Assembly: GCF_028705895.1 (NCBI RefSeq)
Contig: NZ_JAQWCQ010000018.1
Coordinates: 1 to 58,433, forward strand
DNA from: Massilibacteroides sp.
Lineage (GTDB): Bacteria > Bacteroidota > Bacteroidia > Bacteroidales > Tannerellaceae
Reading direction: 5' to 3'
Length of the DNA: 58,433 bases
Each line of letters begins with the position of its first letter. The first letter of the stretch is position 1. This document shows positions 9,401-16,470 of the stretch, in pieces. The notes beneath the pieces were generated by a model that saw only the letters and a list, made by a program, of their open reading frames with translations, was not told where the DNA came from and made no database searches. The position numbers and the translations under genes were made by a program.

Positions 9401-10514
9401 TTTTGAGTTTGAGTAGTCCGTCTCCTTTCGTGCCAATCCAAAGATTATCCTGTTTGTCCACCCATAACGCTCTTACCGGTTTTTCCACCTGAGGGTAAAA
9501 AAGACTGAACTCATATGATTGTATGGAGTACTGAGTTTGTGAATACATATATACTCCCTGTCCGTCTGTCCCGATCCATAGAATATCCTGACGTTGGTCT
9601 TTAAGCAAACAAAACACACCCGAATTAACATTAATCTCTTCTATAACATAGTGTTTGTCTTCCGGAGATTTCTTTTTTAATGCAATCAGACCATTTGTTT
9701 TAAAGCCTATAAAATATTCGTTGTTGAATTTAATAATAGAAGAAATAGTCCCTTTATCGATCAGTTTTTTATCTATTTTCCTTACATAAAAGGTCTTTTT
9801 CTTTAACGCATCATATTCGTACAAAACAAACTCATTGTCAATGAAATATAAAATGTTACTATTTTCCTGCTCATGAAAACAATACAATAAATTAGGGTCA
9901 TGCTCAAATAATTCTACTGGCTTCAGCGTGATTTCTCCTTCTGCATTTTTCTGAATTTTATAAGCCGGATGCTCGTTTTTCTTTGTTATGATCTGTAAAA
10001 TGTTATTGTCGGTGATAACAAAATCCAGAATGTCCGTATAAGATAACCGATTTAATGAAAGCGTATCAAATGCTCTTTTTACATTATTATAATAATGAAT
10101 AGAATCATCCGAATTAATGATGTATATACCGTTTGAATTGTCTTTCTGAATATGATATACTCCTTTGAACTGTTCGAAAGACTCTGTTCTTTGTAAGAAC
10201 GGATCAAGTCTGTCCAACCCATAATTCGTATGCACCCATAAAGTGCCATCGTTGGACTGGATAATATGTTCTATCAGATTTCCCGATAAGGCTTTACTGG
10301 CGTCGTCTGGATTATATAGACGGATATTGACCCCATTATAAATGTTTAATCCATCACATGATCCAAACCACATAATTCCGTCTTTGTCCTGACTAATTGA
10401 TAGGATTGCACTGTTTGAGAGTCCATCTCGATTAGTTATTTGACGAAGATTATACGCAAAAACGGAAATTGGAATGAGTAAAAAGCAAAAAAACAGGCTT
10501 ATTCTTTTTATCAT
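6438..10514 (-). CDS. Hybrid two-component system sensor/regulator (HTCS) of the PUL
   Basis: One-protein signalling system of about 1358 residues that senses a glycan fragment in the periplasm and activates the adjacent SusC operon. Domains in order: signal peptide (FLLIPISVFA); beta-propeller repeats, including IMWFGSCDGLNIYNG, NLWIGTKGDGLLKL and NIWLGTSDGLVK; a Y_Y_Y domain; a transmembrane segment (about 785-803); HisKA with phospho-acceptor His842 (NIAHEFCTPLALI); HATPase (GLGLAISYSMVKLLGG); a receiver with Asp1151 (LSDVMM); and a C-terminal AraC-type HTH ending near SGYTNRSTFFRVF. The open frame extends to a TTG at 10529 and an ATG at 10523. The ATG at 10514 is preferred because it begins a clean signal peptide and leaves about 11 bases after the predicted promoter. 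Confidence 0.95.
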   Translation of the reverse strand: MIKRISLFFCFLLIPISVFAYNLRQITNRDGLSNSAILSISQDKDGIMWFGSCDGLNIYNGVNIRLYNPDDASKALSGNLIEHIIQSNDGTLWVHTNYGLDRLDPFLQRTESFEQFKGVYHIQKDNSNGIYIINSDDSIHYYNNVKRAFDTLSLNRLSYTDILDFVITDNNILQIITKKNEHPAYKIQKNAEGEITLKPVELFEHDPNLLYCFHEQENSNILYFIDNEFVLYEYDALKKKTFYVRKIDKKLIDKGTISSIIKFNNEYFIGFKTNGLIALKKKSPEDKHYVIEEINVNSGVFCLLKDQRQDILWIGTDGQGVYMYSQTQYSIQSYEFSLFYPQVEKPVRALWVDKQDNLWIGTKGDGLLKLKTNNNQHSYITPDGEIEHFREDNSELISNSVYVLDESKRDICWIGTEEGLNYFSYKSKKIEKTRIQFNGQDIKYIHALKELPDNSLWIATVGMGVFRFDIEGTQDRPVLANPKQIIKNTDEESHNYFFTLYQENDSVLWFGNRGYGAFRVLTNTLEVFPTSIYTLSSFYKQTMNDVFSIYKDELKNIWLGTSDGLVKRSESGQLQVFNTKTGFLNNTIHSILADQSNNLWMSTNKGIVKFNMTDQLFQTYTEHNGLQVIEFSDGASFYDKKREVFLFGGINGFITISDTRKTIPPFSPEVKFDKFILYGEEVNLYDFLEDKDSPTHIGLRHNQNFFSLSFVTLDYVNSHNYTCYYQLNPLSDSWIDNGISNTIPITGLTPGNYTLNVKFINRLTGQESSVYRMEITIHVPWYASRWAVFFYSIAIISVLVLLIRSARIKEHKRKAREKEKQEVRHREEVYESKLRFFTNIAHEFCTPLALIYGPCSRILSRYNIDPFIKNYTEIIQRNAVRLNDLIQDLIEFRRIETGNKKPQIEQLNIEKMSNDILTSFHDLLESKKIHLETAIAEDMTWNTDSNFFYTILSNLLSNAHKYTPEGGLIRVSLIEQDDKLIITVANSGKGILPKDFDRIFDRYVVLDNFEKQESKNILSRNGLGLAISYSMVKLLGGEIEATNSPDNLTNFIVTLPELEASKSTLNLDNESRKSLSQEMRIPNTYVPVKEESTNITLDKNKPTALLIDDDEEMLWLLNETLSHEYNVIKVNDPTQVESLLERIHPDIILSDVMMTGLDGIRITQMVKQNKKTAHIPVVLISASHSTDTQIKGLESGAEMYITKPFNPEVLKSTIKQMVTRKEILKDYYSSPLSAFEMIDGDLTHKEDIRFIQDIYDIIDKNITNKELSAEFIANELHISPRHLYRKLSTISKKSLSEIIKDSRLYISQNLLLNTQLTVDEILYRSGYTNRSTFFRVFSAKFGCTPKEYRDKHMAEREK

Positions 10515-10530
10515 AGTTGCCATGTTCAAA

Positions 10531-10558
10531 CAAAAATAGGATTTTTATACCTTGCAAA
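10531..10558 (-). promoter_or_regulatory. Promoter of the HTCS gene
   Basis: On the minus strand a -33 TTTG (10555-10558) is followed after 16 bases by TATTTTTG (10531-10538), a full match to TAnnTTTG. Transcription would begin near 10525, which makes the ATG at 10514 the likely start codon of the HTCS. Confidence 0.6.
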
Positions 10559-10598
10559 AGTAATAAAAAGAAATAGTTTCGGATTGACTGGCCTTTTA

Positions 10599-10627
10599 GA
10601 GGCTGTTTAAATTTTTATTCGTGGCTT
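10599..10627. repeat. Solo terminal end of the 182-bp MITE family
   Basis: This 29-base stretch matches the inverted right end of the MITE copy at 34636-34817 at 28 of 29 positions, with one change (G for C) at position 4. It is preceded by TTA, like the complete copies. It ends 4 bases before the next full copy. It looks like a leftover end from an earlier insertion, excision or deletion at the same place. Confidence 0.7.
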
Positions 10628-10631
10628 CTTA

Positions 10632-10813
10632 GAGCCTGTTTAAATTTTTATAGGATATTTCTTGAGGGCTTGTTTCGGTCTTCTTTCGTCTTCTTTTTTG
10701 CTTATCTGCATCTCCGCATTCAATCACATAGCCCGCTATGCTCATTCATGCGGATATACAACTAAACAAAAAATAAAATGAAATAAGCCACGAATAAGAA
10801 TTAAAACAGGCTC
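10632..10813. mobile_element. 182-bp palindromic MITE, copy 1
   Basis: Non-coding 182-base element. The left end is GAGCCTGTTTAAATTTTTAT, and the right end is its inverted, slightly diverged match. It is flanked by TTA on both sides (10629-10631 and 10814-10816), a 3-base TNA target duplication as made by the IS1031 group of the IS5 family. Most of the inside is self-complementary, for example around CATAGCCCGCTATG. Copy 2 at 34636 is the same length and differs by about 7 substitutions. The right flanking TTA is the stop codon (TAA on the minus strand) of the histidine kinase gene. Confidence 0.85.
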
Positions 10814-12583
10814 TTATATTTTTTTCTTTATGGTGAAGAAGAACGTTACTCCTTTACCCAGACTGCTTTTAGCATAGATGTGCCCTTTGTGAAAGTTAAC
10901 TCCATTTTTAACGATAGAAAGTCCGAGACCTGTTCCCCCGATTTTCCGACTTCTACCTTTGTCAACACGATAGAAACGTTCGAATATGCGGTTGATATGT
11001 TCCTCGTCAATTCCTACTCCATTATCTGAAAAGCTGAAATAATAAAATTTACTGTCCTCACGATAACAGTTTACGGTAATTAATACACCTTCACCGGAAT
11101 ATGCGATCGCGTTATCAAACAGATTGCGGAAGATGGAATAAAGCAATGAATAATTCCCATGTACACTCGGATCTCCAGGTAAGATAATTTCAGATGTAAT
11201 CCGTTTTTCATCCATCTCCTTAGAGCATTCTTTTTGTATCTCATTAATAAGTCGTCCGATATTTATATCAGAAAGTTCGAACATATCTGATGCTTCATCC
11301 AAACGATTTAACACGGATATGTCTCGTAATAGGTCAGTCAGGCGACTACTTTGCGAATAGCACCGTTCAATAAAGAAGCGTTTTTTCTCTTCCGATAATT
11401 CAGGATTTGAGATGATTGTTTCCAGATAACCTTGAATACTACTTACAGGCGTCTTCAATTCATGCGCAATATTCTGAGTCAGCTGTCGCTTCATTCTTGT
11501 TTCCTCCTCTTGTCTTGAAATATCATTGATAGACAACTCATACGTATTGTCTAAGAATAAAAGACATTCTATCTGGAATATTTTCCCCTCTTTATCTATT
11601 GTTACAGGTTCAGGCAATACCTGTTTCTTCCTATTGGGATTATGAATATTGGAATTCAGGAAATACAAGATCGGTTTTAACTCTTCAATCTGCAACGCTT
11701 CCTCTGTCTGATCAATCCGGTTGTCTGAAATAAGATTGAGATACTGGATAAACAGGTTATTCGATAAAATCTCTTTTCCATCAGCCGTAAACATGGCAAA
11801 GCCTTCTTTGGAATATTGGAAATGCTTGATCAGTTTTTCCCTTTCCATGGAGACTTCATCCTTCGCTTTCTGCTGTTGTTGGTAAAGCGTGATGATGTTC
11901 TGTGAAATATCTCCTAATTCGTCATCCGGAAATGTGTATCTCACTTCCGGTATCCGGTTTAGATCTACATTAAGAGCGAAGTCTCTCAATTTTGAAATAG
12001 TCTTCCCAATGCTAAAGGTGAAGCGTGAAAGAACGACAAAGAACAGCAGCGTCATCAATAACATGAAATAAATAAAATCCTTATTGATGGTCAGAACATC
12101 CTTCACATACATATCGTATGGTAATGCTGTCCGGTAAATGAAATTATTAATATTACTTGCCGAATAGAAATAACGTTTTCCTGTAGAGCCTGACGAACGG
12201 ATGGAATATCCTTCATTATTCGATCTGGCTTTGCGTACCTCTGTGCGATTGTTGTGATTGTCCAGATGCTCCACGCCACTGTTATCGAAAATAACTTTAC
12301 CGTCAGGTGAAATAATTGTTACACGAATATCGTGTTGCGGTATTTCAACAGTGAAACCTTCTATTGTCTGTTTTATATCGTCGGATTGTGCTAACCTATA
12401 ATAGAGTTGGTGGTTGTAGTTGGTTAGTACGATATTTAGTTTCTCTTGTGCAAATTCACGCTCCCGTTGATACTGGAAAATAAGAAAGCAGGTGATAAAC
12501 GCCAAAAATATAGCAAAAACCGACCAGAATAGGCGGAGGCTAAACGATATTCGTCTTGGCTGTTTTGGCGGTAATTGCGACAT
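10814..12583 (-). CDS. PhoR-like membrane sensor histidine kinase
   Basis: Predicted 589-residue inner membrane kinase. Two transmembrane segments (about 17-37 and 171-192) enclose a periplasmic sensor region of about 130 residues. A HAMP-like linker and a PAS-like segment (about 240-350) follow. Then come HisKA with His374 (QNIAHELKTPVSSIQGYLE), the N box in the SIFRNLFDNAIAYS stretch, and the G boxes (FSDNGVGID, GGTGLGLSIVKNGVNFH). The cognate regulator gene lies 14 bases upstream, so this is one operon. The input signal is unknown; the architecture resembles the PhoR/WalK class. The stop codon coincides with the target duplication of the MITE next to it. Confidence 0.9.
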   Translation of the reverse strand: MSQLPPKQPRRISFSLRLFWSVFAIFLAFITCFLIFQYQREREFAQEKLNIVLTNYNHQLYYRLAQSDDIKQTIEGFTVEIPQHDIRVTIISPDGKVIFDNSGVEHLDNHNNRTEVRKARSNNEGYSIRSSGSTGKRYFYSASNINNFIYRTALPYDMYVKDVLTINKDFIYFMLLMTLLFFVVLSRFTFSIGKTISKLRDFALNVDLNRIPEVRYTFPDDELGDISQNIITLYQQQQKAKDEVSMEREKLIKHFQYSKEGFAMFTADGKEILSNNLFIQYLNLISDNRIDQTEEALQIEELKPILYFLNSNIHNPNRKKQVLPEPVTIDKEGKIFQIECLLFLDNTYELSINDISRQEEETRMKRQLTQNIAHELKTPVSSIQGYLETIISNPELSEEKKRFFIERCYSQSSRLTDLLRDISVLNRLDEASDMFELSDINIGRLINEIQKECSKEMDEKRITSEIILPGDPSVHGNYSLLYSIFRNLFDNAIAYSGEGVLITVNCYREDSKFYYFSFSDNGVGIDEEHINRIFERFYRVDKGRSRKIGGTGLGLSIVKNGVNFHKGHIYAKSSLGKGVTFFFTIKKKI

Positions 12584-12597
12584 ATCTTTGATGTAAA

Positions 12598-13287
12598 TTA
12601 ATATTCAAAGCAGTAGCCAAACCCCAAACGGGTAACAATGTTTTTTCCGTACGGTCCGATTTTCTTACGCAAACGAGTAATATTTACATCCACAGTCCGA
12701 TCAAGCACATATACCTCATCTTTCCAGATGCGAGATAATATTTCCTCACGGGAGAATACACTGCCTTTGTTTTCTAAAAGCAAACGAAGTATCTCAAATT
12801 CTTTCTTTGTCAGTGGAATTTCTTTATTATCAATCGTCGCTTTGATGCGTTTGGTGTCTAAGGTAAGTGATTCATACTCCAATATGTTATTTTCTGTTTC
12901 AACAGCCTTATCTGTCGTACGTCTGATCACTGCTTTAACGCGGGCAATGACCTGTCGGATCGAGAACGGTTTAGAAATATAATCGTCAGCTCCCAGACTA
13001 AATCCTGTTAGCATATCATTTTCGGTATCTTTAGCCGTAAGAAAAATGATAGGTGTATTTGCAGTAGCGGGATCTTTTCTTATCAGACTTGCCAATTTAA
13101 AACCCGATATTTCTCCCATCATGACATCCAGCAATAATAAACTGTAGTTTGTGAGTTTTAATTTTAACGCTTCTTCCGCATTAAGTGCCGTATCTACTTC
13201 ATAACCTTCAGTCTCAAGATTAAATTTTAGAATTTCACACAAATCTTCTTCGTCGTCAACTACAAGAATACGTGGTATATCTGCCAT
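12598..13287 (-). CDS. OmpR/PhoB-family response regulator
   Basis: Predicted 229-residue cytoplasmic transcription factor. The receiver domain (about 4-120) has the acidic pair Asp11/Asp12, phospho-acceptor Asp54 (LLLLDVMMG) and the conserved Lys of YISKPF. The winged helix domain (about 130-229) has the PhoB-type motif LTKKEFEILRLLLENKG, then the recognition helix region VDVNITRLRKKIG. It is the first gene of a two-gene operon with the PhoR-like kinase. It is not close enough to be called the Bacteroides fragilis RprY. A TATTTTTG -7 box lies on the minus strand at 13309-13316. Confidence 0.92.
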   Translation of the reverse strand: MADIPRILVVDDEEDLCEILKFNLETEGYEVDTALNAEEALKLKLTNYSLLLLDVMMGEISGFKLASLIRKDPATANTPIIFLTAKDTENDMLTGFSLGADDYISKPFSIRQVIARVKAVIRRTTDKAVETENNILEYESLTLDTKRIKATIDNKEIPLTKKEFEILRLLLENKGSVFSREEILSRIWKDEVYVLDRTVDVNITRLRKKIGPYGKNIVTRLGFGYCFEY

Positions 13288-13308
13288 AAGTCTTTGAATT
13301 AGTTATTA

Positions 13309-13316
13309 CAAAAATA
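13309..13316 (-). promoter_or_regulatory. Probable -7 element of the two-component operon
   Basis: The minus strand reads TATTTTTG, a full match to TAnnTTTG, 21 bases upstream of the response regulator start. A TTTG (13328-13331) lies only 11 bases further upstream, closer than usual for a -33 box, so only the -7 is asserted. Confidence 0.45.
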
Positions 13317-13390
13317 AGTATTTTATACAAAGGAACGACAGGTTTGTTTCGGTATAATGAAATACGTATTACGTTTTAATTACACCGATG

Positions 13391-13541
13391 CTATAACCAG
13401 ATCGTAAAAACACTTCCTTTGTCTGTTTCTGATACAACTGAGATACCTACTTTCACTTGCGGTGATGGAATATTAAGGCACGCTTCAGAGGCATTTTTTT
13501 ATCAGATTAATCAACACCTGCTCTATTTGTGTAGTATCGCA
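13391..13541 (-). pseudogene. Remnant of a sensor histidine kinase ATPase domain
   Basis: Minus-strand translation gives DTTQIEQVLINLIK, the N-box helix of a histidine kinase. A one-base shift within an A7 run then leads to NASEACLN and, after a short stretch, VVSETDKGSVFTIWL followed by a stop. This last piece resembles the final beta-strand of HATPase domains. The D, F and G boxes that should lie between are missing. The fragment is thus both frameshifted and internally deleted, and it has no start. It is not part of the intact kinase at 10814-12583. The remnant was recognised by motif only, without an alignment. Confidence 0.6.
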
Positions 13542-13556
13542 CAAGGTATGATGGGG

Positions 13557-14024
13557 TTATTTATCACCGTCAGTTACTTCCCATATACCGTTTTTGTCAG
13601 CCCCTATCCGGGTTAACACACCTTGATTTTTCAGGTTAGAAATGTCTCTACGGATAGTTCTTTCATGTACGGCAAGCGCTGTTGCGAGTTGAAGGATGGT
13701 TATATAATCGTTCTCTTTTATTAATCGAATGATTTGGCGTTCTCTATCCGTCAATTTTACACGGACATTTACACGGACATCGCTGTCTGCTTCAATGCTA
13801 TCATTCTCTATTGAAGATTGATAATTATGGATCATTTGCTCCATATTGCGGATATGTTCATCAAACAGAAGCTGATTCTCAATTTCCGTAACCGTAGATC
13901 CCTCGATAGCTGTAGAATGGGTAATAAGAGAGTAAAGATAAAATTTGTCATAATCTATCTGCTTGCCTATACCCAACTTTTCGAATTGGGATAGGAGGGC
14001 TAATATCTTTTGTTCTCTGTCCAT
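13557..14024 (-). CDS. Fic-family protein lacking its catalytic core (N-terminal and winged-helix parts only)
   Basis: Predicted 155-residue protein. Residues about 15-60 (YLYSLITHSTAIEGSTVTE) match the N-terminal Fic_N region, which in many Fic proteins carries the inhibitory helix. Residues about 90-150 (LTDRERQIIRLI, HERTIRRDISNLKNQGVLTRIG) match the DeoR-like winged helix found at the C terminus of long Fic proteins. The Fic core with the HPFxxGNGR motif, about 150-200 residues in normal homologues, is absent. The two remaining parts are joined in frame by a short linker with repeated RVNVRVKL-like residues. It is either a deletion derivative or a small DNA-binding protein made from Fic ends. 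It cannot transfer AMP without the core. Confidence 0.65.
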   Translation of the reverse strand: MDREQKILALLSQFEKLGIGKQIDYDKFYLYSLITHSTAIEGSTVTEIENQLLFDEHIRNMEQMIHNYQSSIENDSIEADSDVRVNVRVKLTDRERQIIRLIKENDYITILQLATALAVHERTIRRDISNLKNQGVLTRIGADKNGIWEVTDGDK

Positions 14025-14250
14025 TATCTATCGGCAACAGGATTTCATCCGGTTTAAATCAAATAAATTTTGATATAATGTCATTAAAACGATAAAGATA
14101 ATAGAATTTCTGTGATAAATAAAAATAGTACGGCTACCTCAGGTTCCTCTCCAAGTACAACCTAATTTGGAAATATTTCCGTTTGGGCTTGTGTAATAAC
14201 CAAATGCTTATTACATTTGTGATGTCAATAAATAATTAATCTTTGAAGTA
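14025..14250. other. Intergenic stretch between the Fic-derived gene and the small ORF
   Basis: No gene seen. It contains a -7 like box TACATTTG at 14212-14219 on the plus strand, 31 bases before the small ORF at 14251, with TTTG motifs further upstream at looser spacing. This is the only regulatory signal noted. Confidence 0.4.
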
Positions 14251-14422
14251 ATGGAAAAGGAGGAGATAGAAGAAAAAAATCAAACATGTTAAGCGCAATC
14301 TTACTTTTTTCTCAGTTTTTGGAAACGAACTCGAAAAAACAGAACAAGGGCGGCGGGACATGACGAAAACAGTTGATTACTTACTTGATCAGCTAATTGA
14401 ATTAGTAAAGCAGCGAAAATAA
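14251..14422 (+). pseudogene. 56-residue small ORF interrupted by a one-base shift in an A7 tract
   Basis: The ATG at 14251 opens a frame that stops after 13 residues. The A7 run at 14273-14279 lies within it. Reading with one A fewer joins the first frame to a long open downstream frame, giving a highly charged 56-residue protein that begins MEKEEIEEK and ends LLDQLIELVKQRK at 14422. A promoter-like TACATTTG precedes it, and the DUF5053 gene follows after 41 bases, so the two look like an operon. It could be a recent frameshift mutation, a sequencing error in a homopolymer, or a slippage-controlled gene. A shorter ATG at 14360 would give only the last 20 residues. The family is not recognised. 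Confidence 0.5.
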
Positions 14423-14463
14423 AAACAATCCCTTTAAAGGGGGGAGGATTATACCAATAAGAC

Positions 14464-14874
14464 ATGAGCGAAATAGACAAATTACTGGAAAAATGGCATA
14501 CGCTTGCCCCAGAAGAAGAAGGGTCGTTTGTAAAAGATAGTATTGAGGCCTTTAACAGCAAGACTGACAGTGAAAAAGAAAAGTTTTTAAATGACTTTCA
14601 AGAAGAAGCAAAAAAGGCGTGCGATGAAGCTGAAGAACTGATTGAAGTAATAACGATGCGTGATCAACTGGACCCTATCCTGCCTTATATTAGCTTGTCA
14701 ACTATTGCGAGTGAATATTTTGGAAAGTCCAGAAATTGGTTGTATCAGCGGATTAATGGAAATTTAGTAAACGGAAAGCCTGCTAAATTTACTGCTGACG
14801 AAAAAAGGTTATTCCGGAATGCTATTAACGATATAATAAATAAACTGCAGGGCGTTAAGGCCTCTTTAGGTTAA
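14464..14874 (+). CDS. DUF5053-like small cytoplasmic protein
   Basis: Predicted 136-residue soluble protein of unknown function. The N-terminal two thirds is acidic and helical (EKEKFLNDFQEEAKKACDEAEEL), probably a coiled coil. The C-terminal part, about 80-136, contains LPYISLSTIASEYFGKS followed by a helix-rich segment, and looks like a helix-turn-helix fold. The pattern fits the Bacteroidetes DUF5053 family as I remember it. It follows the frameshifted small ORF in the same direction and is closed by a strong terminator. It lies within a stretch of decayed genes, which suggests an accessory or mobile origin. Confidence 0.6.
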   Translation: MSEIDKLLEKWHTLAPEEEGSFVKDSIEAFNSKTDSEKEKFLNDFQEEAKKACDEAEELIEVITMRDQLDPILPYISLSTIASEYFGKSRNWLYQRINGNLVNGKPAKFTADEKRLFRNAINDIINKLQGVKASLG

Positions 14875-14906
14875 TTATTTATTGACATTTATAATTGTGC
14901 TTTGCG

Positions 14907-14940
14907 GGAGCCCCGGATAACTTTCGGGGCTTTATTTTTT
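14907..14940 (+). terminator. Rho-independent terminator of the DUF5053 gene
   Basis: The stem AGCCCCG...CGGGGCT with an intervening GATAACTTT-like loop is followed by TTATTTTTT. It lies about 35 bases after the DUF5053 stop codon. Confidence 0.8.
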
Positions 14941-14976
14941 AAAATAATCGTACATAATTATAAGACTTCCTTGTTT

Positions 14977-15183
14977 TTATGTCGCCTCTGACAAACGGAA
15001 CCTTTTCACTGTATTCTTCCTTACCAATATATACTCATTGCCTATAGCCTGTACAAATCCCTGATTAATAAATTCATCATATGTCTCCAAAACAATGTAT
15101 TCCATATCCATAAAGTCCTGAAGGGGAAATGAAAAAGAGTTATATTGTAAAGAAACTAATATTACTCTCTTGTATTCATTCAC
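14977..15183 (-). CDS. Short N-terminal fragment of a 6-bladed beta-propeller protein
   Basis: Frame of 68 codons with a GTG start (15181-15183) whose G is the last base of the preceding gene's TAG stop, so translation could be coupled. Its middle, MEYIVLETYDEFINQGF followed by NEYILVRKNTVKRF, aligns by eye with the first blade of the neighbouring propeller protein (IKYIPLETTPECLLSNE, then DYVFVGDQKTQLFFRF). It has no signal peptide and stops where the second blade should begin. It is most likely the truncated 5' piece of a tandem paralogue rather than an independent small protein. Whether it is translated is unknown. Confidence 0.4.
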   Translation of the reverse strand: MNEYKRVILVSLQYNSFSFPLQDFMDMEYIVLETYDEFINQGFVQAIGNEYILVRKNTVKRFRLSEAT

Positions 15184-16289
15184 TATTTTAAATTAGCGAT
15201 CACTATGACAGGATTGTCATCCTCATTTATTTCTTTATCAAGACAGTTTTTCAAATCAGAAAAACGCTCCGGATATACAATTGAAACAAGTTTGTTTTTT
15301 TCTGATCCGTTATTCTGTACCGGTGTAAAGACCGGTCCCTTTTTTAAATCCTCCTCAAATCCTGATTCGGATTTATTGTTAGTTACATTTGAGAGTGACC
15401 AGGTTGGTTTGTCCACAAACAAATAATTGAACTCGTTTTTATATATATACGTTATAAGAAGAAAACTATCATTCTCAAAAATAGTTCTTACTCCTACCTT
15501 TTCTCCGTATTTTTTGAGATTCTTGAAGTCATTCTCATCATGTTTGTTCAACTCTTTGCATACAATCTCATAATGGGGCTCCATCTTTCCTTTGTCATTA
15601 ATCTTATAGACAAAATCGTGCACCGCATTTTTGTAATACACTACGTTTTTGTAATAATAAAAGAAAGGAAGATCAAACAACAGCATATCATCTTTCTCAG
15701 ACTTAACACTTGTCGGAGTTTTGTTGATTACTTTCCCGTTTTTATCTACTTTAAATAATTCGAATATGTTCTTGTTTTTCTTGATTCGGTTATAGTAGTT
15801 GTTATAATAATAAATATTGTTTTCATCCATTGCAATAGTCCAACTGGATTCTTCTATCGGTATTTTCTTAATAAACCGGCCATCGTATGTGTATTTGTAT
15901 AAATTTCTGTCAGGCACACTAACTATATAAACCGACTCGTCAGATTCGTTTACATGAAAGAACATAGCACCAGAATATTCACCCGGACCATTACCTTTTT
16001 TACCAATCTGATTAAGTAAGTTTCCGGCAAGATCAAACCTGAAAAACAATTGCGTCTTTTGATCACCTACGAAAACATAATCTCCACAATATATCTGAAG
16101 CTCATTACTTAGCAAACATTCAGGCGTGGTTTCCAGAGGAATATATTTAATATCTTTAGCTACGCTACTAATCGTTTTAGACTTTTTATTTGACAGATTA
16201 GCAGATAATTCGATTTTCTTCTGTGCCGATATTCCTATAGACAATAAAGTCAGTAAAGCACCAATAACTATTCGTTGTAAGTAGAACAT
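15183..16289 (-). CDS. 6-bladed beta-propeller exported protein
   Basis: Predicted 368-residue secreted protein with signal peptide (LLTLLSIGISAQ, cleavage near residue 22). The mature part begins with the typical opening DIKYIPLETTPECLL and has blade motifs such as FFRFDLAGNLLNQIGKKGNGPGEY (the NHL-like turn GxGPGEY), YKYTYDGRFIKKI and KVDKNGKVI. This is the Bacteroidetes family often annotated '6-bladed beta-propeller'; members are frequently encoded in tandem clusters with exporters. The molecular role is not known. A paralogue fragment lies on each side (14977-15183 and 16417-16470), so this is the surviving member of a small array. Confidence 0.8.
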   Translation of the reverse strand: MFYLQRIVIGALLTLLSIGISAQKKIELSANLSNKKSKTISSVAKDIKYIPLETTPECLLSNELQIYCGDYVFVGDQKTQLFFRFDLAGNLLNQIGKKGNGPGEYSGAMFFHVNESDESVYIVSVPDRNLYKYTYDGRFIKKIPIEESSWTIAMDENNIYYYNNYYNRIKKNKNIFELFKVDKNGKVINKTPTSVKSEKDDMLLFDLPFFYYYKNVVYYKNAVHDFVYKINDKGKMEPHYEIVCKELNKHDENDFKNLKKYGEKVGVRTIFENDSFLLITYIYKNEFNYLFVDKPTWSLSNVTNNKSESGFEEDLKKGPVFTPVQNNGSEKNKLVSIVYPERFSDLKNCLDKEINEDDNPVIVIANLK

Positions 16290-16416
16290 AATCTGATGGT
16301 TTAATTAGTATTATTCATGTCTCGAATTCTATTGTCGTTCAGGATTTACAATCACAAACTTGTCTAATACAAGTATTTGCAATTTCATGTAACAATGTTG
16401 TAATTCCTTGTCTTAC

Positions 16417-16470
16417 TCATTTAAAAGTCACAATCATTAAATACGGATTATCATCTTCATTTATTTGTGC
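16417..16470 (-). pseudogene. C-terminal scrap of a second 6-bladed beta-propeller gene
   Basis: Minus-strand translation ends INEDDNPYLMIVTFK then a stop. The intact neighbour ends EINEDDNPVIVIANLK then a stop. The shared INEDDNP and the same distance to the stop identify this as the last 15 or so codons of a tandem paralogue whose body has been lost. Confidence 0.65.

Noticed and set aside
10814-13287. Naming the two-component pair rprX/rprY
   Set aside because: The regulator differs clearly from the RprY sequence I remember, so only family names are used.
14301-14561. Minus-strand frame of 86 codons
   Set aside because: It is the antisense of the small broken ORF and of the DUF5053 gene start; the plus-strand reading has better coding features.
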